In this document: one piece after another, positions 27,553-34,888 of the stretch
How the letters are laid out: each line of letters starts with the position of its first letter
Position numbering within the stretch: position 1 is the stretch's first letter
Assembly: GCA_964385755.1 (NCBI GenBank)
Contig: CAYLPZ010000003.1
Location: 62,001-126,000, forward strand
Direction of reading: 5' to 3'
DNA: 64,000 bases
Source of the DNA: CAG-698 sp964385755
GTDB taxonomy: Bacteria; Bacillota_I; Bacilli_A; ML615J-28; CAG-698
The notes under the pieces: model-generated
Told to the model about the DNA's origin: nothing
Database searches by the model: none
Seen by the model: only the letters and a program-made list of their open reading frames with translations
Program-made: the position numbers and the translations under genes

Positions 27553-28401
27553 TTAAATATAATAAATAGTCAAATAGTAGTTATGCCAAAGCCCAAAAGC
27601 AAATTCGGTATAAGTCGAAGATGAGGTATTACCTAAATTTATCTCACTCAACGACGGGCGCGTCAAATAATAAGATGCTGAATTATAATTTTGAAATATG
27701 TGCCACATTACCACCAATTTGCCTTTTCCCGTAGCAACGTGAGCTTTATATTGATAAGCCGCCAACTGATTTTCGGTTATGCCTGTTGTGTAATACCTTT
27801 CAGCAGAATTTTCGCTATCAAAAAGATAAAAATACTCGCAATCGACAAAATCGGAACTCAATAAATTTAAAAGAGCAGTATTGTTGTCAACAGTAATTTT
27901 TTCTTCGCTGACACTTTCAATATCCGTAAGCTCGATAACCTTATAAATTACGCCGACTTCGGTATCAAACGCCCCTTTCTCGGTAGCGATAGCGGTTATT
28001 TTTTCGTTAAGTTTAGCGTTTGTAGAAAGTACATAACGATTATTATCGACATTTATTCCGTTCAATGAAATGCCGTAAGAGTTTGCGCCTTGTCGTATCG
28101 TAAACGAAGTGTTGTTGCCAGGCGCAGGCGGTTCATTACCTAAATTAGTAAGTTTGGCGGTAAGTACCAAATTAACTATTTCGTCTATATTGCTCTTATC
28201 TTCAATAGTAAACTGAAAGCCGTCCTTTTTTCCGTTATCGAAATCCACGTCTATTTTATCGCCACCCGAAAGCATATCCGAATAAAATTCAATATCGCTT
28301 ATTGCGTTTATTTGATTAGCCTTATCGGTACAGCCAGCAAACGCAAATAATGCTATACAAGTAATAGCCGATAATAAAAACGCTATAACAGTTTTTTTCA
28401 T
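27553..28401 (-). CDS. Lipoprotein of unknown function
   Basis: 282 residues with a signal peptide ending AFAGC (lipidated Cys about residue 24). The mature part is mixed alpha/beta with no recognised domain. AAGGG precedes the ATG. It sits in the foreign block between the copy-1 tRNA-like repeat and the hairpin-rich region. Surface-exposed cargo of the element is the most that can be said. Confidence 0.7.
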   Translation of the reverse strand: MKKTVIAFLLSAITCIALFAFAGCTDKANQINAISDIEFYSDMLSGGDKIDVDFDNGKKDGFQFTIEDKSNIDEIVNLVLTAKLTNLGNEPPAPGNNTSFTIRQGANSYGISLNGINVDNNRYVLSTNAKLNEKITAIATEKGAFDTEVGVIYKVIELTDIESVSEEKITVDNNTALLNLLSSDFVDCEYFYLFDSENSAERYYTTGITENQLAAYQYKAHVATGKGKLVVMWHIFQNYNSASYYLTRPSLSEINLGNTSSSTYTEFAFGLWHNYYLTIYYI

Positions 28402-28522
28402 ATCATTACACCCTTATTTAATTTTTCACTATTATATCTTTTTCACTATTATATCATACGCAAGTCTTTTTAGCAATAGCTTAAGTGGGATAAACACTTA
28501 TTAAAATTAAAAGGGCAGTTAT

Positions 28523-28673
28523 GCGTGAGCTTGTCTTGACGAGCGCGCGACTACGCCGCGCGGACAAGCTCACGCAACAAAATAAATAAATCGACTAAAT
28601 AAACGTATTTGAAAGCCGAGCGGAAGGGCGTTCGCCGCTGAACCGCTTGGCGATTCGCCCTTTCCTCTCGCTC
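28523..28673. repeat. Two GC-rich hairpins, possible replication origin
   Basis: Hairpin 1 (28523-28575) has a perfect 13-bp stem, GCGTGAGCTTGTC with GACAAGCTCACGC, and an inner GCGCG/CGCGC stem. Hairpin 2 (28618-28673) nests GAGCG/CGCTC, AAGGGCG/CGCCCTT and CGCC/GGCG. They lie about 600 bp upstream of the HUH Rep gene, where a double- or single-strand origin of rolling-circle replication would be plausible. No nick site can be proven. The rest of 28402-28830 has no coding potential I can see. Confidence 0.5.
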
Positions 28674-28831
28674 TGCGGTGATTTCAAATAATATCGTTTT
28701 ATTACAGCCGATTTGCTTTTCTTTTTGTTGGCGGTGGGGCTTTTCCGCTTAATCGTCGCAGAGATTAACCCTAATTCCGCTCGCTTTGTTCATAACTGAA
28801 AAATTTTTTTAAAAAATATACAAACATTTGT

Positions 28832-28860
28832 TTGACTTTTAAAATTGTTGGTTATATAAT
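28832..28860 (+). promoter_or_regulatory. Promoter of the rep leader transcript
   Basis: TTGACT (28832-28837), 17-bp spacer, TATAAT (28855-28860): near-consensus and the strongest promoter-like site in the element. Confidence 0.8.
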
Positions 28861-28866
28861 AATCAA

Positions 28867-29164
28867 ACGCACAAAAAAGTGCGAGTGCAATTTAATATTG
28901 GAACTGCGTCAATAGGAAATCTATTGTGCAGCTAAAACAGCAGACCAGAGGTTAAGTTAAGGAGCAAAGTAGCGATTAAGCGAAAGCCGGTTCACCCCCA
29001 ACAAAGAAAAGGTGCAGAGTTGCGTTTTGATAAGAGAGAAGATAGCACACTCTTATTCTATTAAGGGAATATAATATTCTCTTAATTTTAACGGGCGATG
29101 TACAAAGTTTTATGAGATTAAGTTCTCGTAAGATTTTGTACATCGCCCTTTTTTCGTGCAAATT
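28867..29164 (+). ncRNA. Structured leader RNA ending in a strong terminator, upstream of rep
   Basis: About 290 nt between the promoter and the rep operon has no ORF but many local stems: CGCAC/GTGCG, a long CTGC-CAATAG/CTATTG-GCAG hairpin, ATAAGAG/CTCTTAT and TAAGGGAATAT/ATATTCTCTTA. It ends in a 14-bp terminator (29093-29106 with 29145-29158, then six T residues). The terminator sits only 21 bp before the TTG of the next gene, so it must be passed for rep to be expressed. The layout is that of a transcriptional attenuator, riboswitch-like element or antisense target controlling copy number. It resembles no RNA family I can name. Confidence 0.6.
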
Positions 29165-29185
29165 TTCGAAACGGAGGACAGAAAT

Positions 29186-29335
29186 TTGCAGGAAAACAAG
29201 ACAAAAAAAGACATTGAGGTCAGGAGTATCGGAAAGCCGAACATTTCGGCATTATCCGAGAGTGAACAGGCGGTATTCTACGCCACCCTATTAAAGCGAA
29301 TAACGGAGCTTGTAAAAGGGGGTGATAGAAAATGA
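29186..29335 (+). CDS. Small protein of the rep operon, TTG start
   Basis: A 49-residue frame starts at TTG (29186), 7-8 bp after GGAGGA: QENKTKKDIEVRSIGKPN, then ISALSESEQAVFYATLLKRI to GGDRK. Its TGA overlaps the Rep ATG by 4 bp (ATGA), which is strong evidence of translation. The C-terminal half looks helical. The family is not recognised; an accessory or copy-control role next to Rep is inference. Confidence 0.65.
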   Translation: MQENKTKKDIEVRSIGKPNISALSESEQAVFYATLLKRITELVKGGDRK

Positions 29336-30216
29336 ACTTAATCGGCGCAAAGGTTTACTTTGACGGCAGACATTGGATAGCTATTCGCCATACCGAACGA
29401 AGTTCCAAACGGCGAAGAAAGAGCATTAAGGCGCAGGACGACCCCACGGTTGAACAGTTTGAAAAGTCGTTTAACAAGACAACAAAGGGTAGAAATTCGA
29501 AGAAAAAAGAAAGCCTTTTGAAAGAGTTTTTACCCCACTTTGACAGCGAAAGCGAAGCTACGGAATTTGTAGAAACGCAGTTTGAACGGCTTAACCGCAA
29601 CCGCATTGAAAGATTTAAAAGGTTAAAGCGAAAGGCGTATTTACAGCAATGGCACTACTTTTGCACTTTTACCTATGCGGACGGCAAGCAGACCGAAGAG
29701 AGTTTCAGAAAGCAGTTAATGAACTGTTTATACCATTTGGCTACACGAAAGGGTTGGAGATATATCGGAGCTTGGGAACGTGGTGAAGATAACGGAAGAT
29801 TACACTTTCACGCTTTGGTCTATATACCGCCCGACGGTATGGTTGGAGAGTTTGAAGAACGTAACGATTTCAGCTTTAAAGCTCATAAACGGCAGGTTAC
29901 TAATCAAAATACGTTTTTCAACGAGCGGTTTGGGCGTAACGATTTCGACAAGATTTCACATCAAATCGAAGTCGAGAACAGCGTTTACTATATGCTCAAA
30001 TACATAACCAAGAATGACGAAAAGGTCGTTTATTCAAGGGGGTTAAAGAGCTATATCGTAGCGGACATTTTGGAAGAAGATATACTCTGCCCTTATGGTG
30101 ATGACGAGAATGAATACAAATTTATACTTTCAGACGATTTCACCTGCATTACGGACGGCGAGATTTTGGGAAAGGTCAGTCCCGAAGTCATAGAAAAAAT
30201 GCCGAAAAGTAACTGA
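29332..30216 (+). CDS. HUH-type replication initiator (Rep)
   Basis: 294 residues. A basic N-terminal 100 residues precede an HUH endonuclease fold: motif 1 YFCTFTYA (about 109-116), motif 2 LHFHALVYI with H158-x-H160, and motif 3 SVYYMLKYITK with Tyr219/Tyr220 as nicking candidates and Lys223/Lys227. These are the metal-binding and nicking motifs of rolling-circle Rep proteins. GGGGGTGA lies ahead of the ATG. Its position after a leader RNA and before an integrase suggests that the excised element replicates as a circle. A relaxase is less likely given the small size. Confidence 0.82.
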   Translation: MNLIGAKVYFDGRHWIAIRHTERSSKRRRKSIKAQDDPTVEQFEKSFNKTTKGRNSKKKESLLKEFLPHFDSESEATEFVETQFERLNRNRIERFKRLKRKAYLQQWHYFCTFTYADGKQTEESFRKQLMNCLYHLATRKGWRYIGAWERGEDNGRLHFHALVYIPPDGMVGEFEERNDFSFKAHKRQVTNQNTFFNERFGRNDFDKISHQIEVENSVYYMLKYITKNDEKVVYSRGLKSYIVADILEEDILCPYGDDENEYKFILSDDFTCITDGEILGKVSPEVIEKMPKSN

Positions 30217-30415
30217 CCAAGAGTTTTTGTCTATCGACTTGCAGAGCGTAAACGAAAACCCACGCTGTTGCAAGGGTAAAATGCACTACTTTCGTAGCCC
30301 TTGCATCAGCGCAGGAATAAGCCATAAAAAACGCTAAACAATGGCTTTCCGTTTGTTCGCCCCTTGTCGAAAGACAAAAGTTAAAAATCTATTTTAAAAG
30401 GAGTTTAAATTAAGA

Positions 30416-31897
30416 ATGAAAAAAGCAGTTATATATGCAAGATACTCTTGCGATAAGCAAACCGAACAATCAATCGAGGGTCAGTTGAGAGTTTGTCAGG
30501 AATATGCCAAAAGGAATGATATTCTAATTCTTAACACCTACATTGACCAAGCTATGTCAGGTACGAATGACAATCGTCCTGATTTTAAGAAAATGATTAA
30601 AGACAGCGCAAAGCGTGAATGGGATTTCGTACTCGTTTACAAACTTGATAGGTTTTCAAGAAATAAGTACGAAGCTACAATTCACAAGAAAACGTTAAGA
30701 GATAACGGTGTTAAGGTTATATCCGCTATGGAGAACATACCAGACACCCCCGAAGGAATTATCCTTGAAAGCCTACTTGAAGGAATGAACCAATACTATT
30801 CCGCAGAGCTTTCTCAAAAGGTTAAGCGTGGTATGAAAGAAACAAGATTAAAAGGTTATTACCAAGGCGGTGGCGTTCCGTATGGATATAAAATAGACGG
30901 ACGAAAGGTTGTAATTGACGAAGAAAGAGCCGAAGTTGTCAGATATATGTACGACGAATTTTCAAAGGGCGTAATCGTCAAAGATATTGTTAAGGCTTTG
31001 ACCGATATGGGTAAGACCTACCGTGGTAAGCCGTTTGCGATGAACACAGTTTACGGAATACTGCGCAACGAAAAGTACATAGGAGTTTATAGAATTAACG
31101 ACGAAGTTATAACCAATATGTACCCCAAGATAGTTGACGAACCTATTTTCAACCGAGTAATAGCCATATTAGAACGTAATAAACGTGGTAGTCGCAGTCA
31201 AGAAACCAATTACCTATTAAAGCACAAATTAAAGTGCGGTTATTGCGGTAACAATATCAACGGTGAATATGCTAAATCTCATACAGGAGCGAGCTTTTAC
31301 TACTATAAATGCCGTGGTCGTAAATCGAAGTTAGCGGACTGTAAAAAAGGTACTATTCAAAAGGATTGCCTTGAAAATCTTGTAATCGGTAACACCATAA
31401 AAGAGTTAAGCGACCCTATGAATATGCAGACGATTATTAACGGTATTCTTGAAATGCAAAGGCGAAACCTAAAAGAAAATTCCAAGTTAGCAGAGCTTAA
31501 AAGGGAACAGCGAGAGATTGAGATTGCCATTGACAACACTATGAAAGCGATAGCACAAGGAGTTATTACAAAATCTACGGGGCAGTACCTTAAAACCTAT
31601 GAAGAAAGGCAAGAAGAAATTATTAAGCAGATTGCCATTGAGCAGAGTAAGGAAACGGTTTTATTGACCGAAAAGGAAATTAGAAAGTTTTATGAAGATG
31701 CTTTAAAACTTGAACCTCAAATGCTTATAAATTACCTTGTAAAAGAGATAGTGTTATACGATAACCGAGCAGACATTATCTACACAAGTCCATTAAAATC
31801 TACGGATAGTCCTGACGATAGTCAGGGCTTTTCTTTTTACTCTAAAACGGTTAGAATTAAGAATAGGTACTTTATTATAACGCTGTATATCAAATGA
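30416..31897 (+). CDS. Large serine recombinase (integrase)
   Basis: 493 residues. The resolvase domain opens VIYARYSCDKQTEQSIEGQ with the catalytic Ser at residue 11 and continues YKLDRFSRNKYEA. The recombinase domain follows (GVPYGYKIDGRKVV, NEKYIGVYRIND), then a zinc ribbon (CGYCGNNING with CRGR and C) and a coiled coil (about 345-415). This is the architecture of integrases of conjugative and mobilisable elements. It is intact and probably drives integration and excision of this island. A ribosome site GGAG is 12 bp before the ATG. Confidence 0.94.
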   Translation: MKKAVIYARYSCDKQTEQSIEGQLRVCQEYAKRNDILILNTYIDQAMSGTNDNRPDFKKMIKDSAKREWDFVLVYKLDRFSRNKYEATIHKKTLRDNGVKVISAMENIPDTPEGIILESLLEGMNQYYSAELSQKVKRGMKETRLKGYYQGGGVPYGYKIDGRKVVIDEERAEVVRYMYDEFSKGVIVKDIVKALTDMGKTYRGKPFAMNTVYGILRNEKYIGVYRINDEVITNMYPKIVDEPIFNRVIAILERNKRGSRSQETNYLLKHKLKCGYCGNNINGEYAKSHTGASFYYYKCRGRKSKLADCKKGTIQKDCLENLVIGNTIKELSDPMNMQTIINGILEMQRRNLKENSKLAELKREQREIEIAIDNTMKAIAQGVITKSTGQYLKTYEERQEEIIKQIAIEQSKETVLLTEKEIRKFYEDALKLEPQMLINYLVKEIVLYDNRADIIYTSPLKSTDSPDDSQGFSFYSKTVRIKNRYFIITLYIK

Positions 31898-31920
31898 TAT
31901 ACGGCAATTTATTCCACAGT

Positions 31921-32043
31921 GCTATTGACAAGAGCCTCCAAGGCGTGTGGTATTCAGGCAAAGAGCCAAATACCCAAGCCCTTGGGGGCTTTTGATTTGC
32001 CGTTGGCTGATAGCCTACCACACGCCATTCTCTTATCAATAGC
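31921..32043. repeat. 123-bp nested inverted repeat downstream of the integrase
   Basis: Four nested stems: outer 14 bp with one mismatch (31921-31934 with 32030-32043), a perfect 11 bp GGCGTGTGGTA/TACCACACGCC (31942-31952 with 32016-32026), GGCAAA/TTTGCC, and an inner AAGCCC/GGGCTT hairpin followed by TTTT. A 5-bp CGGCA/TGCCG hairpin follows at about 32050. The inner hairpin may terminate integrase transcription; the whole could be a single-strand origin, transfer origin or structured RNA. No ORF lies in 31898-32448 apart from this. Confidence 0.7.
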
Positions 32044-32180
32044 CTTTTGCGGCATAAAGTGCCGTAAATAGCAAGCCAAATATAAGCGTTTTAAGGCTTG
32101 ATTTTTCAGGTTGAAGAAATATTGCAAGACATAAAGAAAAGCCGTACAGAGCTATTCTGCGCGAATTAAAGGAGCGAAAA

Positions 32181-32237
32181 ACAAAAGCCGAACCTCTCAT
32201 TTGTGAAAAGTTCGACTTTGTTAAGTGTTGGTGACCC
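32181..32237. repeat. Terminator-like hairpin followed by a tRNA 3'-end-like sequence, copy 2
   Basis: GCCGAACC/GTTCGAC stem, then TTGGTGACCCGTACGGGAATCGA, whose complement looks like the T-loop and acceptor 3' strand of a tRNA ending in CCA. The T-stem partner is missing, so it is only a remnant. It matches the layout of 27458-27521 in the same orientation. Confidence 0.45.
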
Positions 32238-32457
32238 GTACGGGAATCGAGACGGTGAGCAATAAAAAAGAAGGATACCTTCGGACTGTTTAATTAGGGA
32301 TTTTCTAAAAACAGTCTAAAAGTCGGCTCAGAACAAAAAAACCACATCCAAGAGTTTATAAGCTCAAGGGGGTGGCTTTTTGTTGCTCAAATAAGCAATA
32401 GATACAATTAATAGTTTAAAATATTAGTGTAAAATTGCTTAATTTGAGGTGAAAATT

Positions 32458-32652
32458 ATGATTTATGGGTACACAAGAGTAAGTACTAGAAAACAAGTTG
32501 ACGGTTACGGGTTAGAGGTACAAAAAAATGAAATTTTGAGCAAATATCCTACTGCCACCATAATTGATGAACAATACACGGGTACTAAATTAGATAGACC
32601 CGTTTTTAACGCACTTTTAGAAGGCTTGCAGAAGATTATATTGATTATATGA
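32458..32652 (+). pseudogene. Truncated serine resolvase (N-terminal fragment)
   Basis: From the ATG at 32458 (GAGGTG upstream) the frame reads IYGYTRVSTRKQVDGYGLEV with the catalytic Ser, then DEQYTGTKLDRPVFNALL. It ends abruptly at about 32640 before the KLDR-type active-site half. A complete resolvase has at least 180 residues, and the break coincides with the end of a transposase fragment. Confidence 0.8.
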
Positions 32653-32835
32653 TGGCCTACCTCCTTTTTCTAACTCTTTATCTGTAATAGATTTAAGAAA
32701 ATCACATACACCAGACTTTTCTAACAATTCTAAAAATCTATTTATTTTTAAAACTTCTTTCTCTTTTATTACAAATGAGGGTATCAAAAAAATTTGTTTT
32801 GTGTTATAATATTTCATGTAGTAATAATGCGGCAC
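32617..32835 (-). pseudogene. Transposase N-terminal fragment
   Basis: 72 residues ending FLKSITDKELEKGGRPSYNQYNLLQAF, where the GRPSYN-YNLL motif marks the start of the catalytic region of a DDE transposase (IS1182-like group, tentative). It breaks off where the resolvase fragment begins, so one insertion or deletion destroyed both. Confidence 0.5.
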
Positions 32836-32849
32836 ATTATTATATCACA

Positions 32850-32883
32850 AAAACGCTCCGGGTTGGATTCCCCGAGCGTTTTA
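32850..32883. terminator. Strong bidirectional terminator hairpin
   Basis: AAAACGCTC and GAGCGTTTT with an inner GGG/CCC form a stem of 12 bp (one mismatch), with T residues on both sides. It separates the broken transposase from recD. Confidence 0.65.
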
Positions 32884-32899
32884 ATTTTTTATATATAAT

Positions 32900-32922
32900 A
32901 AATGGGCTATAATAGCCCATTT
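32900..32922 (-). terminator. Probable terminator of the recCBD operon
   Basis: A perfect 10-bp palindromic stem (AAATGGGCTA/TAGCCCATTT) lies about 30 bp past the recD stop. The T-rich stretch after it is interrupted. Confidence 0.5.
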
Positions 32923-32954
32923 AATTTTGAGGTTTTTTTACATCCTCCATATTT

Positions 32955-34874
32955 TTATTTAATATTAGTCATTCGTTCAATTGTTTTACATTTACCTTCT
33001 TCTAATCTTTCTTGGTTTGACAAAATGTAAGTATTACCTTTTGTTCTTGTGATTGCAGTATAAACAATCTCACGTGTAAGAAGTGGATGACCTTTCTTTT
33101 TTGGCAGAATAACTAAAATATTTTTAAAATCTGATCCTTGTGATTTATGAATTGAAATAGTATACGCTAATGTAATTTCATCAGATGCAAATAATCTAAC
33201 AGGATAGAATAAATATTCTCCTAATTTAAAAATCTTATTTTCTCTCTTTCCATCTTCAGTATAAAACTTTGAAGTCTTCTTTAGCATTAAGTATAAAGTA
33301 TCATCTTCTGCGAAAGAAACAATTATTCCTGTATCTCCATTATATACTTCTAATGTAGTGTTGTTTTTAGTGATCATAATAATCATTCCTGGGTAATAAC
33401 CATTATATTCACTCTTGTAAGTCTTATCTATTACTAAATTTTTAACTAGTTCATTGATTTTAATATTCCCTCTTAATCCTTCGTTCTCAGCAGTTAAGAT
33501 TCTTGACAGTTCAATTTCACTTTCTAATGTCTTAAGTACATCTAAATCATACTCGCTTAGATTACTAGCTTTTCCTTGTAGATTCTTATAAAAATGTTTA
33601 GCCCAAACACCTACTACTTTCTTTATGATTTCTTCTTCAGAGGCTTTTTCATCATTATCTAAGTAATAATATATAGGTTTTGTAACAAAGTTATCTTCCT
33701 CTATTTTAAAAGAATCATAGTTCTTCCATTCACTACTTGAAACTGGCAACTCTTGATTATTATTAATTGCGTTTGCTAGAGCGTATATTTTAGTTTTATC
33801 TGAAAATCTAATCGATACATCTAAGGCAACTATATTATCTTTTAGTGTATCCATTTTTAATAAATCACCAAAAACGGCACCACAATCAACTGATGGAAGT
33901 TGATTCTTATCACCCATGATAAAAAGTTTTGCATTAGTAGGAATAGCTTCTAAAAGAGATGAGAATATATTTATATCAATCATACTTGCTTCATCGATAA
34001 TAAAAATCGAATTTTCATCAAATTGATTACTTCGATTTTTCGAAAAAGTATTTGTCATACTACTATACGCAAGTAAGCGATGAATAGTTGCTTCATTTGA
34101 TTTCTTTATTTTCTCTATAATATCATTATTGTTTAAAATAAACTCTTCTTTTAATCTACTTATTCCACCCAAAATGCTTTCTTTCATTCGTCCTGAAGCT
34201 TTTCCACTTGGAGCGGCTAAATATATTTCATATTCACTATTCTGTAGTAATAAACTAATTAATAAAAATAAAATTGATGTGGTTTTACCAGTACCTGGTC
34301 CACCAGTAATAATTAAATTTTTATTAATACCTTCTTCTATTGCTTTTTTCTGTCCGAAAGATAAATTAAAACTAGATTTGTTTTCTAACCAATTTTCATA
34401 TGATTCACAAGTGAAAGTTGTATTTGTAGTTTTAAACAACCTTCTAATGTCATATTCAATTGATGTTTTTGCTTCATAATATTTTCTTGTATAGATGTAA
34501 TCATCTTTTATAACAAATAAACCATATTCACCAAATATGCTTGAATTTTTTTTATCATTTAATAAGTTTAATGCTTTTTTTACAAATTCACATGCATTAT
34601 CATAAATCACATCATACTCTAAAATATTATACTTTGGATTATCACCATATAATACCTTTCTTCCCTGGCACTTTACCAAAAATCTATTTAAGATACCATT
34701 CTCATCAAGTAACATACATGTATTTCCATCATCAATAAATGAAAAATATAAAAGTAGAAAGCATAAAACATCATCTTCACTGATATCTAAAGAAAGCATT
34801 TGACAAACTTTTTGCCAGATAGGACTTAACAAATCATTTTTTACAAGTAAATTACAAAATTCTTGATAATTCAT
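32955..34874 (-). CDS. recD: RecD-like exonuclease V alpha subunit (5'-3' helicase)
   Basis: About 639 residues from the ATG at 34874; an ATG three codons earlier abuts AAGGAGG. Walker A is GGPGTGKTT (about residue 191-199), Walker B is FIIDEASMID, and the C-terminus has AYTISIHKSQGSDF and TREIVYTAITR, the superfamily 1B helicase motifs V and VI. An N-terminal alpha domain of about 160 residues precedes them, as in E. coli RecD. Third gene of the recC-recB-recD operon, 5-14 bp after recB. With RecB and RecC it should form a DNA end-resecting helicase-nuclease. Confidence 0.87.
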   Translation of the reverse strand: MNYQEFCNLLVKNDLLSPIWQKVCQMLSLDISEDDVLCFLLLYFSFIDDGNTCMLLDENGILNRFLVKCQGRKVLYGDNPKYNILEYDVIYDNACEFVKKALNLLNDKKNSSIFGEYGLFVIKDDYIYTRKYYEAKTSIEYDIRRLFKTTNTTFTCESYENWLENKSSFNLSFGQKKAIEEGINKNLIITGGPGTGKTTSILFLLISLLLQNSEYEIYLAAPSGKASGRMKESILGGISRLKEEFILNNNDIIEKIKKSNEATIHRLLAYSSMTNTFSKNRSNQFDENSIFIIDEASMIDINIFSSLLEAIPTNAKLFIMGDKNQLPSVDCGAVFGDLLKMDTLKDNIVALDVSIRFSDKTKIYALANAINNNQELPVSSSEWKNYDSFKIEEDNFVTKPIYYYLDNDEKASEEEIIKKVVGVWAKHFYKNLQGKASNLSEYDLDVLKTLESEIELSRILTAENEGLRGNIKINELVKNLVIDKTYKSEYNGYYPGMIIMITKNNTTLEVYNGDTGIIVSFAEDDTLYLMLKKTSKFYTEDGKRENKIFKLGEYLFYPVRLFASDEITLAYTISIHKSQGSDFKNILVILPKKKGHPLLTREIVYTAITRTKGNTYILSNQERLEEGKCKTIERMTNIK

Positions 34875-34888
34875 AAAATCCATCCTCC

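Larger units (their letters stand above)
25862..32300. mobile_element. Integrated GC-richer element with HUH Rep and large serine integrase
   Basis: Between thioredoxin and recD the base composition and codon use change abruptly: codons such as GCG, CGG and GAC become common. The block contains cargo genes, a set of GC-rich hairpins, a structured leader, a 49-residue protein, an HUH Rep and a serine integrase. That is the content of a small integrative or mobilisable element. The left edge cuts an MFS gene at about 25862. The right edge lies after the inverted repeats, near 32240-32300, with broken resolvase and transposase genes beyond. Exact att sites were not identified, so both borders are approximate. 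Confidence 0.65.

Noticed and set aside
28976..29294. Two short ORFs (one per strand) in the rep leader
   Set aside because: They cross the terminator hairpin, lack ribosome sites and have no sensible protein character; the TTG-start 49-residue frame explains the coding part.
32226..32300. Possible tRNA gene on the minus strand ending in CCA
   Set aside because: Only the T-loop and acceptor 3' strand look right; the T-stem does not pair and no anticodon arm or 5' acceptor strand is present.
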